A stretch of DNA of 38,333 nt from Vreelandella subglaciescola (lineage in GTDB: Bacteria > Pseudomonadota > Gammaproteobacteria > Pseudomonadales > Halomonadaceae). Numbering within the stretch: position 1 is the stretch's first letter; each line of letters starts with the position of its first letter. A program made the translations under genes and the position numbers. Shown piece by piece: positions 18,922-27,234 of this stretch. The notes beneath the pieces were generated by a model that saw only the letters and a program-made list of their open reading frames with translations, searched no databases and had not been told where the DNA came from. The DNA lies in NCBI GenBank assembly GCA_030454225.1, contig JAKDRW010000016.1, positions 1 to 38,333 of the forward strand. Reading direction: 5' to 3'.

Positions 18922-20187
18922 TTGAGCGACGACTTCCCGCTGGGGTTATTGTTCGGCCTGCTAGCTTTGCTGATCCTGCTATCGGCGTTTTTCTCCAGCT
19001 CTGAAACCGGCATGATGTCGATTAACCGCTACCGCCTGAACCACCACGCCAGCGCCGGCGACAGCCGTGCCCAGCGGGTGATACGCCTGCTCGCGCGCCC
19101 CGACCGCCTGATCGGCATGATCCTGATCGGCAATAACTTTATCAACAACCTCGCGGCGTCCATCGCCACCATCATCGCCATTCATCTGTTTGGCGACGTT
19201 TCGGGGCCGGCGATTGCCACGGCGCTGCTGACGGTTGTGATTCTGATTTTCTCCGAAGTCACGCCCAAAACCTACGCCGCCATCAGACCCGAGCGCATCG
19301 CCTACCCCGCCGCGTATATTCTCGAGCCGCTGCTCAAGTTGCTGTACCCGCTGGTGTGGCTGGTCAACATGATTTCCAACGGCCTGCTGCGGCTGGCCGG
19401 GGTAAAAAGCGTTGACGCGAGCGGCGACAACCTGACGCGCGACGAGCTGCGCACCGTGGTGCACGAAGCCGGCACGCTGATTCCCTACCGCCACCAGGCC
19501 ATGCTGCTGTCTATTTTGGACTTGGAAAGCGTCACTGTGAACGACATCATGGTGCCCCGCCACGAGGTCATCGGCATCGACCTGGACCACAGCCTCGAGG
19601 CTATCCTGACCCAGATCCGCACCAGCCAGCACACCCGCCTGCCGGTCTATAAAGGCGACATCAACAACATTATCGGCATGCTTCATCTGCGCAACGCCGC
19701 ACGCTTTCTGTCGCGCCCCAAAGTCACCAAAGCGGCCATTGTGCAGGAAGCGCGCGAGCCCTACTTCATCCCCGAGTCGACCCCACTGCATACCCAGCTG
19801 CTTAATTTTCAGCAGCAGAAGCGGCGCATCGGCATCGTCGTGGACGAATACGGCGACGTGGAAGGGCTGGCAACGCTTGAGGATATTCTGGAAGAGATCG
19901 TCGGCGAATTTACTACCGACGTGTCCGAGGCGCGGGAAATTTACCCCCAGGACGACGGCAGCCTCGTGATCGAAGGCACCGCTAATATCCGCGAGGTCAA
20001 CAAGGCGCTGGGATGGGAGCTGCCCACTGACGGCCCCAAAACGCTCAACGGCCTGATTCTTGAACACCTCGAGGCGTTTCCCCAGGGACCGGCGTGTTTG
20101 CAGATCGGCAATACGCGCATGGAAATTGTCGCTATCCGCGACAACCTGATTACCTCGGCGCGCTGCTGGCAGCTGGCGCGGCGCTAA
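18922..20187 (+). CDS. CNNM/CorB-type transporter (DUF21 + CBS pair + CorC_HlyC)
   Basis: About 421 residues are arranged as a DUF21 membrane domain (LSAFFSSSETGMMSINRYRL, then GNNFINNLAAS, FSEVTPKTYAA), a CBS pair (VNDIMVPRHEVIGID; LPVYKGDINNIIGMLH), and a C-terminal CorC_HlyC domain (GIVVDEYGDVEGLATLEDILEEIVGEF). These proteins (YfjD/CorB, CNNM) are Mg2+ efflux or Mg2+/Co2+-resistance factors. TTG at 18922-18924 is preferred because AAAGGA lies about 10 nt upstream and it gives the family-like N-terminus; another TTG at 18889 is in frame. Its TAA overlaps the convergent plsC stop. Confidence 0.9.
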   Translation: MSDDFPLGLLFGLLALLILLSAFFSSSETGMMSINRYRLNHHASAGDSRAQRVIRLLARPDRLIGMILIGNNFINNLAASIATIIAIHLFGDVSGPAIATALLTVVILIFSEVTPKTYAAIRPERIAYPAAYILEPLLKLLYPLVWLVNMISNGLLRLAGVKSVDASGDNLTRDELRTVVHEAGTLIPYRHQAMLLSILDLESVTVNDIMVPRHEVIGIDLDHSLEAILTQIRTSQHTRLPVYKGDINNIIGMLHLRNAARFLSRPKVTKAAIVQEAREPYFIPESTPLHTQLLNFQQQKRRIGIVVDEYGDVEGLATLEDILEEIVGEFTTDVSEAREIYPQDDGSLVIEGTANIREVNKALGWELPTDGPKTLNGLILEHLEAFPQGPACLQIGNTRMEIVAIRDNLITSARCWQLARR

Positions 20188-20861
20188 TCGCAGCGGCGGA
20201 TATCTTCGTCGGCGGCGGCTTTGAGCACCCGCACCCGGGCTTCAAAGTAGCGGCTTAACGCTTCGTTCTGCACCGCCTGTGGGTCGACCGGGGCGCCAAA
20301 GTGCAGGCTGACACGGGCGCGAAAACGGCTCGGACGTTTGCTCAGTGCCCGCCCGCCGCGGTGCGATGTCCACGACCCCCACAGGCCGGCAAGTCCGGCG
20401 GGTACCACCGGAACCGTATTGCGCGCAAGGATTGTCTCCAGCCCGCGGCGAAAGGTGTGAACCTCACCGTCGGTGGTCAGCCTGCCTTCGGGAAACACCA
20501 TCACCACTTCACCGTTTTCAAGCGCGGTGCTGATATCCGCCAGCGTACGACGCAAGGCGCCCGGATCGCGCTTCTCCGACTCGATGGGAATGGCACCTAC
20601 CAGGCAAAACAGCCACTTGAGCCCTGGCGCGTCAAAAATCGGCCGGTCCATCACAAAGCGCAGCGGGCGCGGACAGGCGCCGCCCAATACCAGCGCGTCC
20701 ATGTAGCTGACGTGATTGCACACCACCAGCGCCGCCCCCCGGCGGGGAATATGCTCGCGACCGCGCATCTTCAAGCGGTAGCAACACCGCACCAGCGAAA
20801 GGATCAAGGGCCGTATGATCCGACGCACAGCCCCGTGTAGCCGGTGTCGCCAATCGCTCAC
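20184..20861 (-). CDS. 1-acyl-sn-glycerol-3-phosphate acyltransferase family protein
   Basis: About 225 residues contain the PlsC motifs: NHVSYMD (the H-x4-D catalytic motif), FPEGRLT (substrate phosphate binding) and VPVVPAGLAGLWGSW. It transfers an acyl chain to lysophosphatidate or a related lysolipid at the inner membrane. I chose GTG at 20859-20861, which overlaps the tetR stop (GTGA) with GGGGG upstream; the longer reading frame would run inside tetR. The two genes are probably one transcript, suggesting the regulator tunes lipid acylation. The 3' end overlaps the convergent CorB-type gene by four bases. Confidence 0.88.
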   Translation of the reverse strand: MSDWRHRLHGAVRRIIRPLILSLVRCCYRLKMRGREHIPRRGAALVVCNHVSYMDALVLGGACPRPLRFVMDRPIFDAPGLKWLFCLVGAIPIESEKRDPGALRRTLADISTALENGEVVMVFPEGRLTTDGEVHTFRRGLETILARNTVPVVPAGLAGLWGSWTSHRGGRALSKRPSRFRARVSLHFGAPVDPQAVQNEALSRYFEARVRVLKAAADEDIRRCD

Positions 20862-21472
20862 GCTGTCGGCCCCCGGTGGTGCAAACCGGCCAGCACCGTG
20901 GTCAATAGCTGATCGAGCAGCGCATCGACCTGTAGCTGCTCGCCCTGCCAGTAGCCCAGGCGCTCGTTCAAGCCCAGCTGCACCAGTCCGTGAACGCTGC
21001 CCCACAGCATGCGCCCCATCTGGCGCGCTTCCAGCTCACCCAGCGCCGGCTGAAAGTCGCGCAGACAGGTTTCCACCTCGACAAACAGCGCTTCGATCAG
21101 CCCGCTTTGGCGCTGATCAAGCTCACCCTCTTCGGCCAGCGGGTAGTCAAACAATAGCTGCCAGCGGTAGCAATCCTTCTCGGCAAACTGCCAATAGGCA
21201 TGCACCAGCGCGCGCAGCCAGGGTTCCGGCGCATCGGTTTTCAGGCTGCTGATGGTATATTGCAGGCGCGACAGGGTTTCGACGTTGACGTTTTGCAGCA
21301 GGTTATGAAAACTGCCGTACAGCTTGAGCAAGGTGCTCGGCGCGCAGCCCACTTCGCGCGCAATGGCGCGCAGCGACAGCCCGTGTACCGGCTGCGTCAC
21401 CAACCACCGATCACAGGCAGCCATCACCTGCGCGTGAAGGGCGTCGGGCGCGTGCTGTCTTGGGCGGGCCAT
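20858..21472 (-). CDS. TetR-family transcriptional regulator
   Basis: About 204 residues have an N-terminal helix-turn-helix (SLRAIAREVGCAPSTLLKLYGSFHNLLQNV, residues ~33-62) and an all-helical ligand domain with WQFAEKDCYRWQLLFDYP and ARQMGRMLWGSVHGLVQLGL, typical of TetR proteins with a WHG-type C-terminal domain. ATG at 21470-21472 is preferred (AGAGA 7 nt upstream, family-like MARPRQH start) over a TTG at 21496. It is coupled to the acyltransferase gene and is divergent from the SRAP-like gene, so it may control both directions. The ligand is unknown. Confidence 0.88.
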   Translation of the reverse strand: MARPRQHAPDALHAQVMAACDRWLVTQPVHGLSLRAIAREVGCAPSTLLKLYGSFHNLLQNVNVETLSRLQYTISSLKTDAPEPWLRALVHAYWQFAEKDCYRWQLLFDYPLAEEGELDQRQSGLIEALFVEVETCLRDFQPALGELEARQMGRMLWGSVHGLVQLGLNERLGYWQGEQLQVDALLDQLLTTVLAGLHHRGPTA

Positions 21473-21559
21473 GGCAATCTCTTTAAGTGGGCGCAAAGGA
21501 CATTTTAATCCGCAACGGGTACGGTGGCGCTTTACGCGGTAACGTGGGCAATAGAGCGC

Positions 21560-21573
21560 TTAGGATACCCTAA
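21560..21573. promoter_or_regulatory. Short palindrome in the tetR/SRAP divergent gap
   Basis: TTAGG-ATAC-CCTAA is a 5-bp-arm palindrome midway in the 197-nt region between tetR and the divergent SRAP-like gene. It is a weak candidate for TetR autoregulation. Confidence 0.25.
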
Positions 21574-21669
21574 ACCGAACAGTGTTTTCGAGTCGCCTTT
21601 TTAACGCCGCTTGCCGCCGCGACTCGTCGTCATCCATTATCCACCTTTACCCACTACTGCGAGGCGCAC

Positions 21670-22344
21670 ATGACCGGACGCCTTTACGTTGCGCCGATAG
21701 ACCTTTCCCGCCTGCTGCCCCGCGTAAGCGTCGGGCAACCGCCCGTCACGTCGCCCAACCTGGCCCCGCGCCAGGCGGTTTCAACGCTGCGCTGGGCGCA
21801 GGGCGAATGCCGGCTTGAGCCGCTGTTCTGGGGGCTGACGCCGCCGTGGCTCGAAGTGCTTGACCACGCCCCCCACTGCGCCCGCGCCGAGTCGCTCTCG
21901 TCGCGGGCGATGTTTCGCGAGGCGTTTCACGCGCGGCGCTGCCTCGTGCCGGTGAGCGGCTTTTATGCCTGGAAACCCCAGCCGCGCGGCAAGCAGCCCT
22001 ACCTGATTACCCAAACCACCCGGGCGCCGCTGCTGCTGGCCGGGCTCTGGTGTCGCTACCACACCACGCTCACCGCGTTCAACGACTCCATGGCGTTGGT
22101 CACCGTGCCCGCCAGCGGCTGGCTTACGAAGCTGAGCGACCGCCTGCCGGCGATTATAGCGCCCGAACACGCCGAACAATGGCTATATCCCGACACCCCG
22201 CTTGGGCAGGTGAAAACGCTGTTAACGCCGGCACCGCTGGAGTTACTCGGTGCTTTTCCGGTATCCAAGCATGTTAATAATCCTGCCAACCAGTCACCGG
22301 CCTGCGCTCACCCCGTGGGGCCGATGCTGACCTGGCAACCCTGA
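21670..22344 (+). CDS. SRAP (YedK/HMCES)-like protein lacking catalytic residues
   Basis: This 224-residue protein keeps the SRAP framework: PNLAPRQAV, LFWGLTPPWLE, ARAESLSSRAMF, RRCLVPVSGFYAW and a C-terminal PVSKHVNN. YedK/HMCES crosslinks abasic sites in ssDNA through Cys2, helped by Asn75, Glu105 and His160 (E. coli numbering). Here the equivalents are Thr2 (MTGR instead of MCGR), Cys70, Ala100 (GFYAW instead of GFYEW/GWFEW) and Ser156 (SDRLP instead of HDRxP). All four are lost while the reading frame is intact, so it is a probable pseudo-enzyme, perhaps still binding DNA. GAGG precedes the ATG by 5-6 nt. The M16 protease gene starts 11 nt later, so they are likely co-transcribed. Confidence 0.82.
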   Translation: MTGRLYVAPIDLSRLLPRVSVGQPPVTSPNLAPRQAVSTLRWAQGECRLEPLFWGLTPPWLEVLDHAPHCARAESLSSRAMFREAFHARRCLVPVSGFYAWKPQPRGKQPYLITQTTRAPLLLAGLWCRYHTTLTAFNDSMALVTVPASGWLTKLSDRLPAIIAPEHAEQWLYPDTPLGQVKTLLTPAPLELLGAFPVSKHVNNPANQSPACAHPVGPMLTWQP

Positions 22345-22355
22345 CAGGAGATACG

Positions 22356-25223
22356 ATGTTGTCACGCCTTACCCCACCGCCTTCTGCGCCGCTGGCGCTA
22401 AGCGCTACGCTTGCGCTCAGCGCCGTCTGGCTGCCCGTTCAAGCGGCCGACACGGCGAACACTCCGCACATTGCCGAGGCTACCGCGCCGCTGAAAAGCC
22501 CGTTTGATAGCCGCGACTACCGCGTACTGACGCTCGACAACGGCCTCACCGCGCTGCTGGTCAGCGACCCCGAGGCCGACAAGGCTGCCGCCTCGATGAA
22601 TGTAAGCGTCGGCAGCGCACAGGATCCCGACGACCTGCAGGGGCTTGCCCACCTGCTGGAACACATGCTGTTTCTGGGCACCGAGCCGTACCCCGAGCCA
22701 GACGCCTACCAGGGCTACATCTCGCAGCATGCCGGCTCGCACAACGCCTTTACCGCAGCCCAGGACACCAACTACTTTTTTGACATCGAGCCGTCCGCGC
22801 TGTCCGGCGCGCTGGATCGTTTCAGCGCGTTTTTCCTCTCGCCGCTGTTTAACGCCGACAAGCTGGAAAGCGAGCGCAACATCGTCGACTCGGAGTATCA
22901 GGCGCGCCGCCGCGATGAAAGCCGGCGCGAAAACGACGTGCTCAACCAGGTGCTCAATCCGGCGCACCCCGGCACGCGGTTTTCCGTGGGCAGCCGTGAG
23001 ACGCTGGCCGATCGTCCCGACGGCGAACCCACGCTGCGCGAGCGCATGATCGACTTTTATCACGGCCACTACGGCGCCGGCGTCATGCACCTGGCCGTCG
23101 TCGCCCCGCAGCCGCTGGACGAGCTGGAGCAGATGGTGGCCGGCCGTTTTGCCGCGCTGCCCAACCGTGGCCTTGAGCGCCCGACCCTCGACGCGCCGCT
23201 GGTCGACGCCGATTCGCTGCCGCGCTATCTTGAGCGCCAAACGCTGAAAGACAGCCGCCAGGTGCGCTTTCTGTTCCCCGTGCCCGACCCTCAGGATCAC
23301 TATGCCCAAAAGCCCACCCAGCTGCTCTCGCACTTACTCGGCGATGAAGGCGAAGGCAGCGTGCTGGCGGTACTGCGCGACGCCGGCCTGGCCGACGGCC
23401 TATCGGCCGGCCTCGGTCGCCACGACGGTGAGCATGCGCTGTTCAACGTGGCCATCAGCCTGACGCCCGCAGGCAGCGAACGCCTGGACGACATTCAGGC
23501 CACGCTGTTTGCCGCCATCGATAACATCGCCGCCAACGGCCTCGAGCCATGGCGCTACGACGAGCAGGCCAGCCTGCAGGAACAGGCATTCCGCTTTCAG
23601 CAGCACGGCGCGCCACAGCACGAAGCCACCGAGCTTGCCATGCGTCTGTCGCGCTACCCCGTCAAGGACGTACAGTATGCCCCTTACCGCATGGACGGCT
23701 TTGATGCCGAGCGCGTGACAAGCTATCTTGAAGCGCTTTCGCCCGACAATATGATCCGTGTGTATTCCAGCCCCGACGTCGACAGCGACCAGGTTTCGCC
23801 GTGGTTTGATACCCAGTGGCAAGAGGTAAGCCGCGCTGCCGCCGGCCGCCCCGCCGACAGTTTGGCGCTGCCAGCGCCCAACCCCTTTATTGCCGACGAC
23901 TTGACGCTGCAAAAAGGCCACGACGACGCCCCCAGCCTGCTGACAGACGACGCCCACTTTAGCGCCTGGCACATGCAGGTCGAACGCTTTGACACGCCCA
24001 AGGTCGAGTGGCGCGTTAGCCTTCAGCACCCCAGCGTGCGCCACTCGGCCGAAGAGGCCGTGCTCAACCGCCTGCTGGCCGCCTGGCTCAACGACAGCCT
24101 GAATGAAGCGCTCTATCCCGCGCGGCTGGCCGGGCAGTCGTTTAGCGCCTACGCCCACGCCCGCGGCATTACCCTGGCGTTTTCGGGCTGGCGCGACGGC
24201 CAGGCGCCGCTGATCGAGCGCGCGCTTGAGCAGCTTGAAAGCGCCGCCATTACGCCAGCCGACTTCGCCCGGGTGCGCTACCAGCTGGAACGCGAGTGGC
24301 GCAATGCGCCGGACTCGGCGCTATTTGGCCAGGGGCGGCGTACGCTGAACCAGGCGCTATTAACGCCGCAGTGGTCCACCGAGGAATTGCTCGAAGCTAG
24401 CCAGCGCCTCAAGCGCCATCACTTGAAAGACTTCCGCAAGCGTTTTTTGGGCGAGCTGCATGTTGATGCCATGGCGGTGGGCAACCTGGACGCCGAGTTT
24501 GCCCGCCGCCAGGCCGAAACGCTTAAAAACGCCCTGCGCCCGCGCCTTTCGCGCGATGACATCGCCCCGCTGACGCCGCTGGCGGTCAGCACGGAGGATC
24601 AGGCGAAAGACACGATATTGCGCCCCCACAGCACGCGGGACGAATCGCTGGTGCTGCGCTACCTGCAAGGCAACGAAGATACCCCCCGCCAGCAGGCCAC
24701 CGCCAGCGTGCTGGCGCAGTGGCTGCAAACGCCCTTCTATCAGCGCCTGCGTACCCAGGAGCAGCTCGGCTACATCGTCAATGCTGGCTACTACCCGCTG
24801 CTGGACGCGCCGGGGCTGGCGCTGGTAGTGCAGTCGCCAGACGCCGACAGCGCCACCGTGGCCGAGCGAATGGACGTATTCATGGCGGATATAAAGACGC
24901 GCCTGGCAGAGCTGGAGGACGCTGCGCTAGCGCCCTATCGTCAGGCGGTCCATAGCGCACTGACCCAGCGCGACACCAGTCTTGGCCAGCTTGCCAACCG
25001 CTACTGGCAGGCCACCGCGCTTGAAGACGTGCGCTTCGATCGTCGCCAGCGCCGCGCCGACCAGGCGCTTGAGGTGAGCGTTGATGACGTCCGCACGCTG
25101 TGGGAGACGCTGCTTGAACGCCGCCTGGAGGTGCGCTTTGATCCCGGCGATACCCCCAGCGACGTACGCGCCTACCGCGACGGGCTAAGTGAGTTTTCCG
25201 CTACCGACAAAGCCGTCGACTAA
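22356..25223 (+). CDS. ptrA: Periplasmic insulinase-like zinc protease (pitrilysin type)
   Basis: The 955-residue M16A protease is pitrilysin-sized and starts with a Sec signal (about residues 11-31, WLPVQA-AD). The inverted zinc motif HLLEH spans residues 99-103, and the third ligand is Glu180 (NIVDSEY), 77 residues later as in pitrilysin. Downstream are the inactive M16 half and PFYQRLRTQEQLGYIV, the conserved C-terminal R/Y substrate-binding region. It degrades peptides of a few kDa in the periplasm. AGGAG lies 5 nt before the ATG, 11 nt after the SRAP-like gene. A strong terminator follows. Residues beyond the catalytic ligands were not checked in detail. Confidence 0.92.
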   Translation: MLSRLTPPPSAPLALSATLALSAVWLPVQAADTANTPHIAEATAPLKSPFDSRDYRVLTLDNGLTALLVSDPEADKAAASMNVSVGSAQDPDDLQGLAHLLEHMLFLGTEPYPEPDAYQGYISQHAGSHNAFTAAQDTNYFFDIEPSALSGALDRFSAFFLSPLFNADKLESERNIVDSEYQARRRDESRRENDVLNQVLNPAHPGTRFSVGSRETLADRPDGEPTLRERMIDFYHGHYGAGVMHLAVVAPQPLDELEQMVAGRFAALPNRGLERPTLDAPLVDADSLPRYLERQTLKDSRQVRFLFPVPDPQDHYAQKPTQLLSHLLGDEGEGSVLAVLRDAGLADGLSAGLGRHDGEHALFNVAISLTPAGSERLDDIQATLFAAIDNIAANGLEPWRYDEQASLQEQAFRFQQHGAPQHEATELAMRLSRYPVKDVQYAPYRMDGFDAERVTSYLEALSPDNMIRVYSSPDVDSDQVSPWFDTQWQEVSRAAAGRPADSLALPAPNPFIADDLTLQKGHDDAPSLLTDDAHFSAWHMQVERFDTPKVEWRVSLQHPSVRHSAEEAVLNRLLAAWLNDSLNEALYPARLAGQSFSAYAHARGITLAFSGWRDGQAPLIERALEQLESAAITPADFARVRYQLEREWRNAPDSALFGQGRRTLNQALLTPQWSTEELLEASQRLKRHHLKDFRKRFLGELHVDAMAVGNLDAEFARRQAETLKNALRPRLSRDDIAPLTPLAVSTEDQAKDTILRPHSTRDESLVLRYLQGNEDTPRQQATASVLAQWLQTPFYQRLRTQEQLGYIVNAGYYPLLDAPGLALVVQSPDADSATVAERMDVFMADIKTRLAELEDAALAPYRQAVHSALTQRDTSLGQLANRYWQATALEDVRFDRRQRRADQALEVSVDDVRTLWETLLERRLEVRFDPGDTPSDVRAYRDGLSEFSATDKAVD

Positions 25224-25250
25224 CCGATCTAACCCACGCAAAACCCATAA

Positions 25251-25282
25251 AAAAGGCCGCCACCCAAAGGTAGCGGCCTTTT
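25251..25282 (+). terminator. Rho-independent terminator after the M16 protease gene
   Basis: AAAAGGCCGC (25251-25260) pairs with GCGGCCTTTT (25273-25282) around a 12-nt loop. The U-rich 3' side serves the plus strand, and the A-run on the 5' side could make it work for minus-strand transcription as well. Confidence 0.85.
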
Positions 25283-25286
25283 GTTC

Positions 25287-25462
25287 CGCCAAGTCAAAGA
25301 CTTGGCGGTCGCGCAGCAAAGCTGCTCTCCTACAACAGCCAGGTGCACCAATCAGGTTTCCGCAAGAGGCCGGCTCTATCTATACTTCTACAATGGCGCA
25401 GTGCACCATTCGGGTTTTCGTAGGAGGCCGGTTTACCGGGCGATAGAGGCCGCTAGGCCTCT
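25287..25462. repeat. REP/BIME-like palindrome cluster
   Basis: Between the M16 terminator and sbcB lies a set of hairpins: CCGCCAAGTC/GACTTGGCGG (25287-25309), GCAGC-AAA-GCTGC (25313-25325), CCGG-TTTA-CCGG (25428-25439) and AGAGGCC-GCTA-GGCCTCT (25445-25462). A GTAGGAG head occurs on the minus strand next to the second hairpin (GTAG at 25330-25333) and on the plus strand next to the third (25420-25423). Head-plus-hairpin units in opposite orientation are the layout of REP pairs (BIMEs). No RAYT transposase is present in the window. Confidence 0.55.
25327..25431. repeat. Imperfect 47-bp direct repeat, two copies
   Basis: Copies at 25327-25373 and 25385-25431 (period 58) match at about 36 of 47 positions. 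The best part is GTGCACCA..GGTTT..G..GAGGCCGG. They lie inside the REP-like cluster, and the first copy looks like a decayed form of the second. Confidence 0.6.
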
Positions 25463-25471
25463 TGGTCTACC

Positions 25472-26965
25472 TCATGCATCAAACGCCTGCGCCGGCAGCA
25501 TCCCCTCGACGTACATCACCAGCTCTTCGAGTATCTGGCGTTCGCGATCGTCGAGCGTTTGCTGGTTGTAGTGCTCAATCTCGCGGGCAAAGGCCTTCAA
25601 GGTAAAGCTTGCCGTCGTCGGATCGTTCAAGCGCTGCCAGCGAAACGCTTCCCACTGCGCAAGCTCTTCGCCCTCCAGCGTCTCGGGGTAGCTTCGGGCG
25701 CGGTAGCGAAACAGCATTTCCTCCAAGCGCGGGTCTTGAAACGCAAAGCGCTGGCCGACCAGATCCCACGCCGGCGTCTGGCGCACGCGCTCCATCTGCT
25801 TACGGTCGGCGGACGAGAAAAAACCGCCGGCATACAGCATCAAATCGGGATCCTGTACATCGCCGTACGCCGGGTCGGCAAACACCTCGGCCACCTTGGC
25901 GGCCACGCCCGGTGCGTCGTGCAGGGTTTTCCAGTGGGCACGACAGGCGTTCATATCCAGCCCCAGGCGCGCGACGATGTCGCCGTATTCGCCCTTGTGT
26001 GGCCCCTCCACATCTTTCAAAAAGCCCGCCGGAAACACCACCGGGCAGCGGTTGATATGAATCACCTTGAGCGGAATACGCGTCTCGCCTTCGCTCAGGT
26101 CGGCCTGACTGACAAACACGCGCTGGCGAATCTGCGCGGGCGACAGCGCCAGCATCTCGCTCGGATCAACGCTTAAATCGTAGACGATCACGCCGTTGGG
26201 GTTGCTCGGATGCTCGCCAAGCGGCATCACCAGCGCGCTGCAGCCGCGGCTAGCCGGGTAGCGCCGTGAAATATGCAGCAGCGGCTTGGCGCCGGGCAAG
26301 TCCAGCTGTTTGGCCACGGCGCGTTTGCCACGTAACGCCAGCAGGTAGTCGAACAGGCTGGCGTTTTTCTCGCGCAGCAGTCGCGCCAGCGCAATGGTGG
26401 CACGTACGTCAACCAGCGCATCGTGAGCGCCGGCGTGCTCAATGCCATTGGCCGCGGTTAAATCTTCCAGCCTGAAACTTGGCGCCCCGTCGGCGCGCCG
26501 GGGCCACTCGATACCGGCGGGGCGCAGCGCATAAAACGCGCGTACCACGTCAATCAGGTCCCAGCGCGAATTGCCGTTTTGCCACTCGCGCGCGTAAGGA
26601 TCGAGCAGGTTGCGATAAAACAGATGGCGCGATATTTCATCGTCAAAGCGCAGGCTGTTATAACCCGCCGCGCAGGTGCCGGGCTCGCTCATGTGGCGCA
26701 ACACTTCGCCGGCAAACTCTGCTTCCGGCAGGCCATGGCGCCGGGCTTTTTGCGGCGTAATGCCGGTAATCAGACACGCGGCAGGGTGCGGCAAGTAATC
26801 ATCGGCGGGCCGGGCATAAAGCTCGACGGGCTCGCCGATTTCGTTAAGCGCGGCGTCCGTGCGAATGGCGGCAAACTGCGCCGGCCGGTCGCGGCGCGCA
26901 TCGGCCCCAAAGGTTTCGTAGTCGTGCCACAAAAAGCTGGCCGGGGCGGCATTGGGTGGCGCCAT
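25472..26965 (-). CDS. sbcB: Exodeoxyribonuclease I
   Basis: The 497-residue protein (E. coli ExoI about 475) is a DEDDh 3'-5' ssDNA exonuclease. Catalytic Asp15 and Glu17 lie in FLWHDYETFG, the same positions as in E. coli. The later motif AGYNSLRFDDEI and the HDALVDVRATIALA block supply the other metal ligands and the histidine. It trims 3' ssDNA in mismatch repair and recombination. It starts 17 nt after minE, so it may ride on the min transcript. No canonical terminator follows, only REP hairpins. Confidence 0.96.
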   Translation of the reverse strand: MAPPNAAPASFLWHDYETFGADARRDRPAQFAAIRTDAALNEIGEPVELYARPADDYLPHPAACLITGITPQKARRHGLPEAEFAGEVLRHMSEPGTCAAGYNSLRFDDEISRHLFYRNLLDPYAREWQNGNSRWDLIDVVRAFYALRPAGIEWPRRADGAPSFRLEDLTAANGIEHAGAHDALVDVRATIALARLLREKNASLFDYLLALRGKRAVAKQLDLPGAKPLLHISRRYPASRGCSALVMPLGEHPSNPNGVIVYDLSVDPSEMLALSPAQIRQRVFVSQADLSEGETRIPLKVIHINRCPVVFPAGFLKDVEGPHKGEYGDIVARLGLDMNACRAHWKTLHDAPGVAAKVAEVFADPAYGDVQDPDLMLYAGGFFSSADRKQMERVRQTPAWDLVGQRFAFQDPRLEEMLFRYRARSYPETLEGEELAQWEAFRWQRLNDPTTASFTLKAFAREIEHYNQQTLDDRERQILEELVMYVEGMLPAQAFDA

Positions 26966-26982
26966 GAAAAAACATGCTCCGC

Positions 26983-27234
26983 TTATGATTTGGGCAGGGT
27001 AACGTTGAGCTCCAGCACCGAGCAGTTGTCTTCGCTGTCCATCGAAATCTGCACGGCGTCGTTATCGATATCAACGTAACGGCGAATGACTTCGACCAGC
27101 TCGCGCTCAAGCTTGGGCATGTAGTCCGGCTGGCCGCGCTGGCTGCGCTGGTGCGCCACAATGATCTGCAGGCGCTCTTTGGCCACCGGCGCCGACTTCT
27201 TGCGCTCGCGCTTTAAAAATTCGAGTAGTTTCAT
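26983..27234 (-). CDS. minE: Cell division topological specificity factor MinE
   Basis: The 83-residue protein of normal size has an N-terminal membrane/MinD-contact helix ([28 protein letters not shown]) and a C-terminal dimerisation domain. MinE stimulates the MinD ATPase and drives pole-to-pole oscillation of MinCD. Its ATG overlaps the minD stop (ATGA), with GGAGGAGGT just upstream. Confidence 0.96.
   Translation of the reverse strand: MKLLEFLKRERKKSAPVAKERLQIIVAHQRSQRGQPDYMPKLERELVEVIRRYVDIDNDAVQISMDSEDNCSVLELNVTLPKS

Noticed and set aside
22398..23333. 311-codon minus-strand frame inside the M16 protease gene
   Set aside because: Mirror frame of a zinc protease with intact motifs; no recognisable domain.
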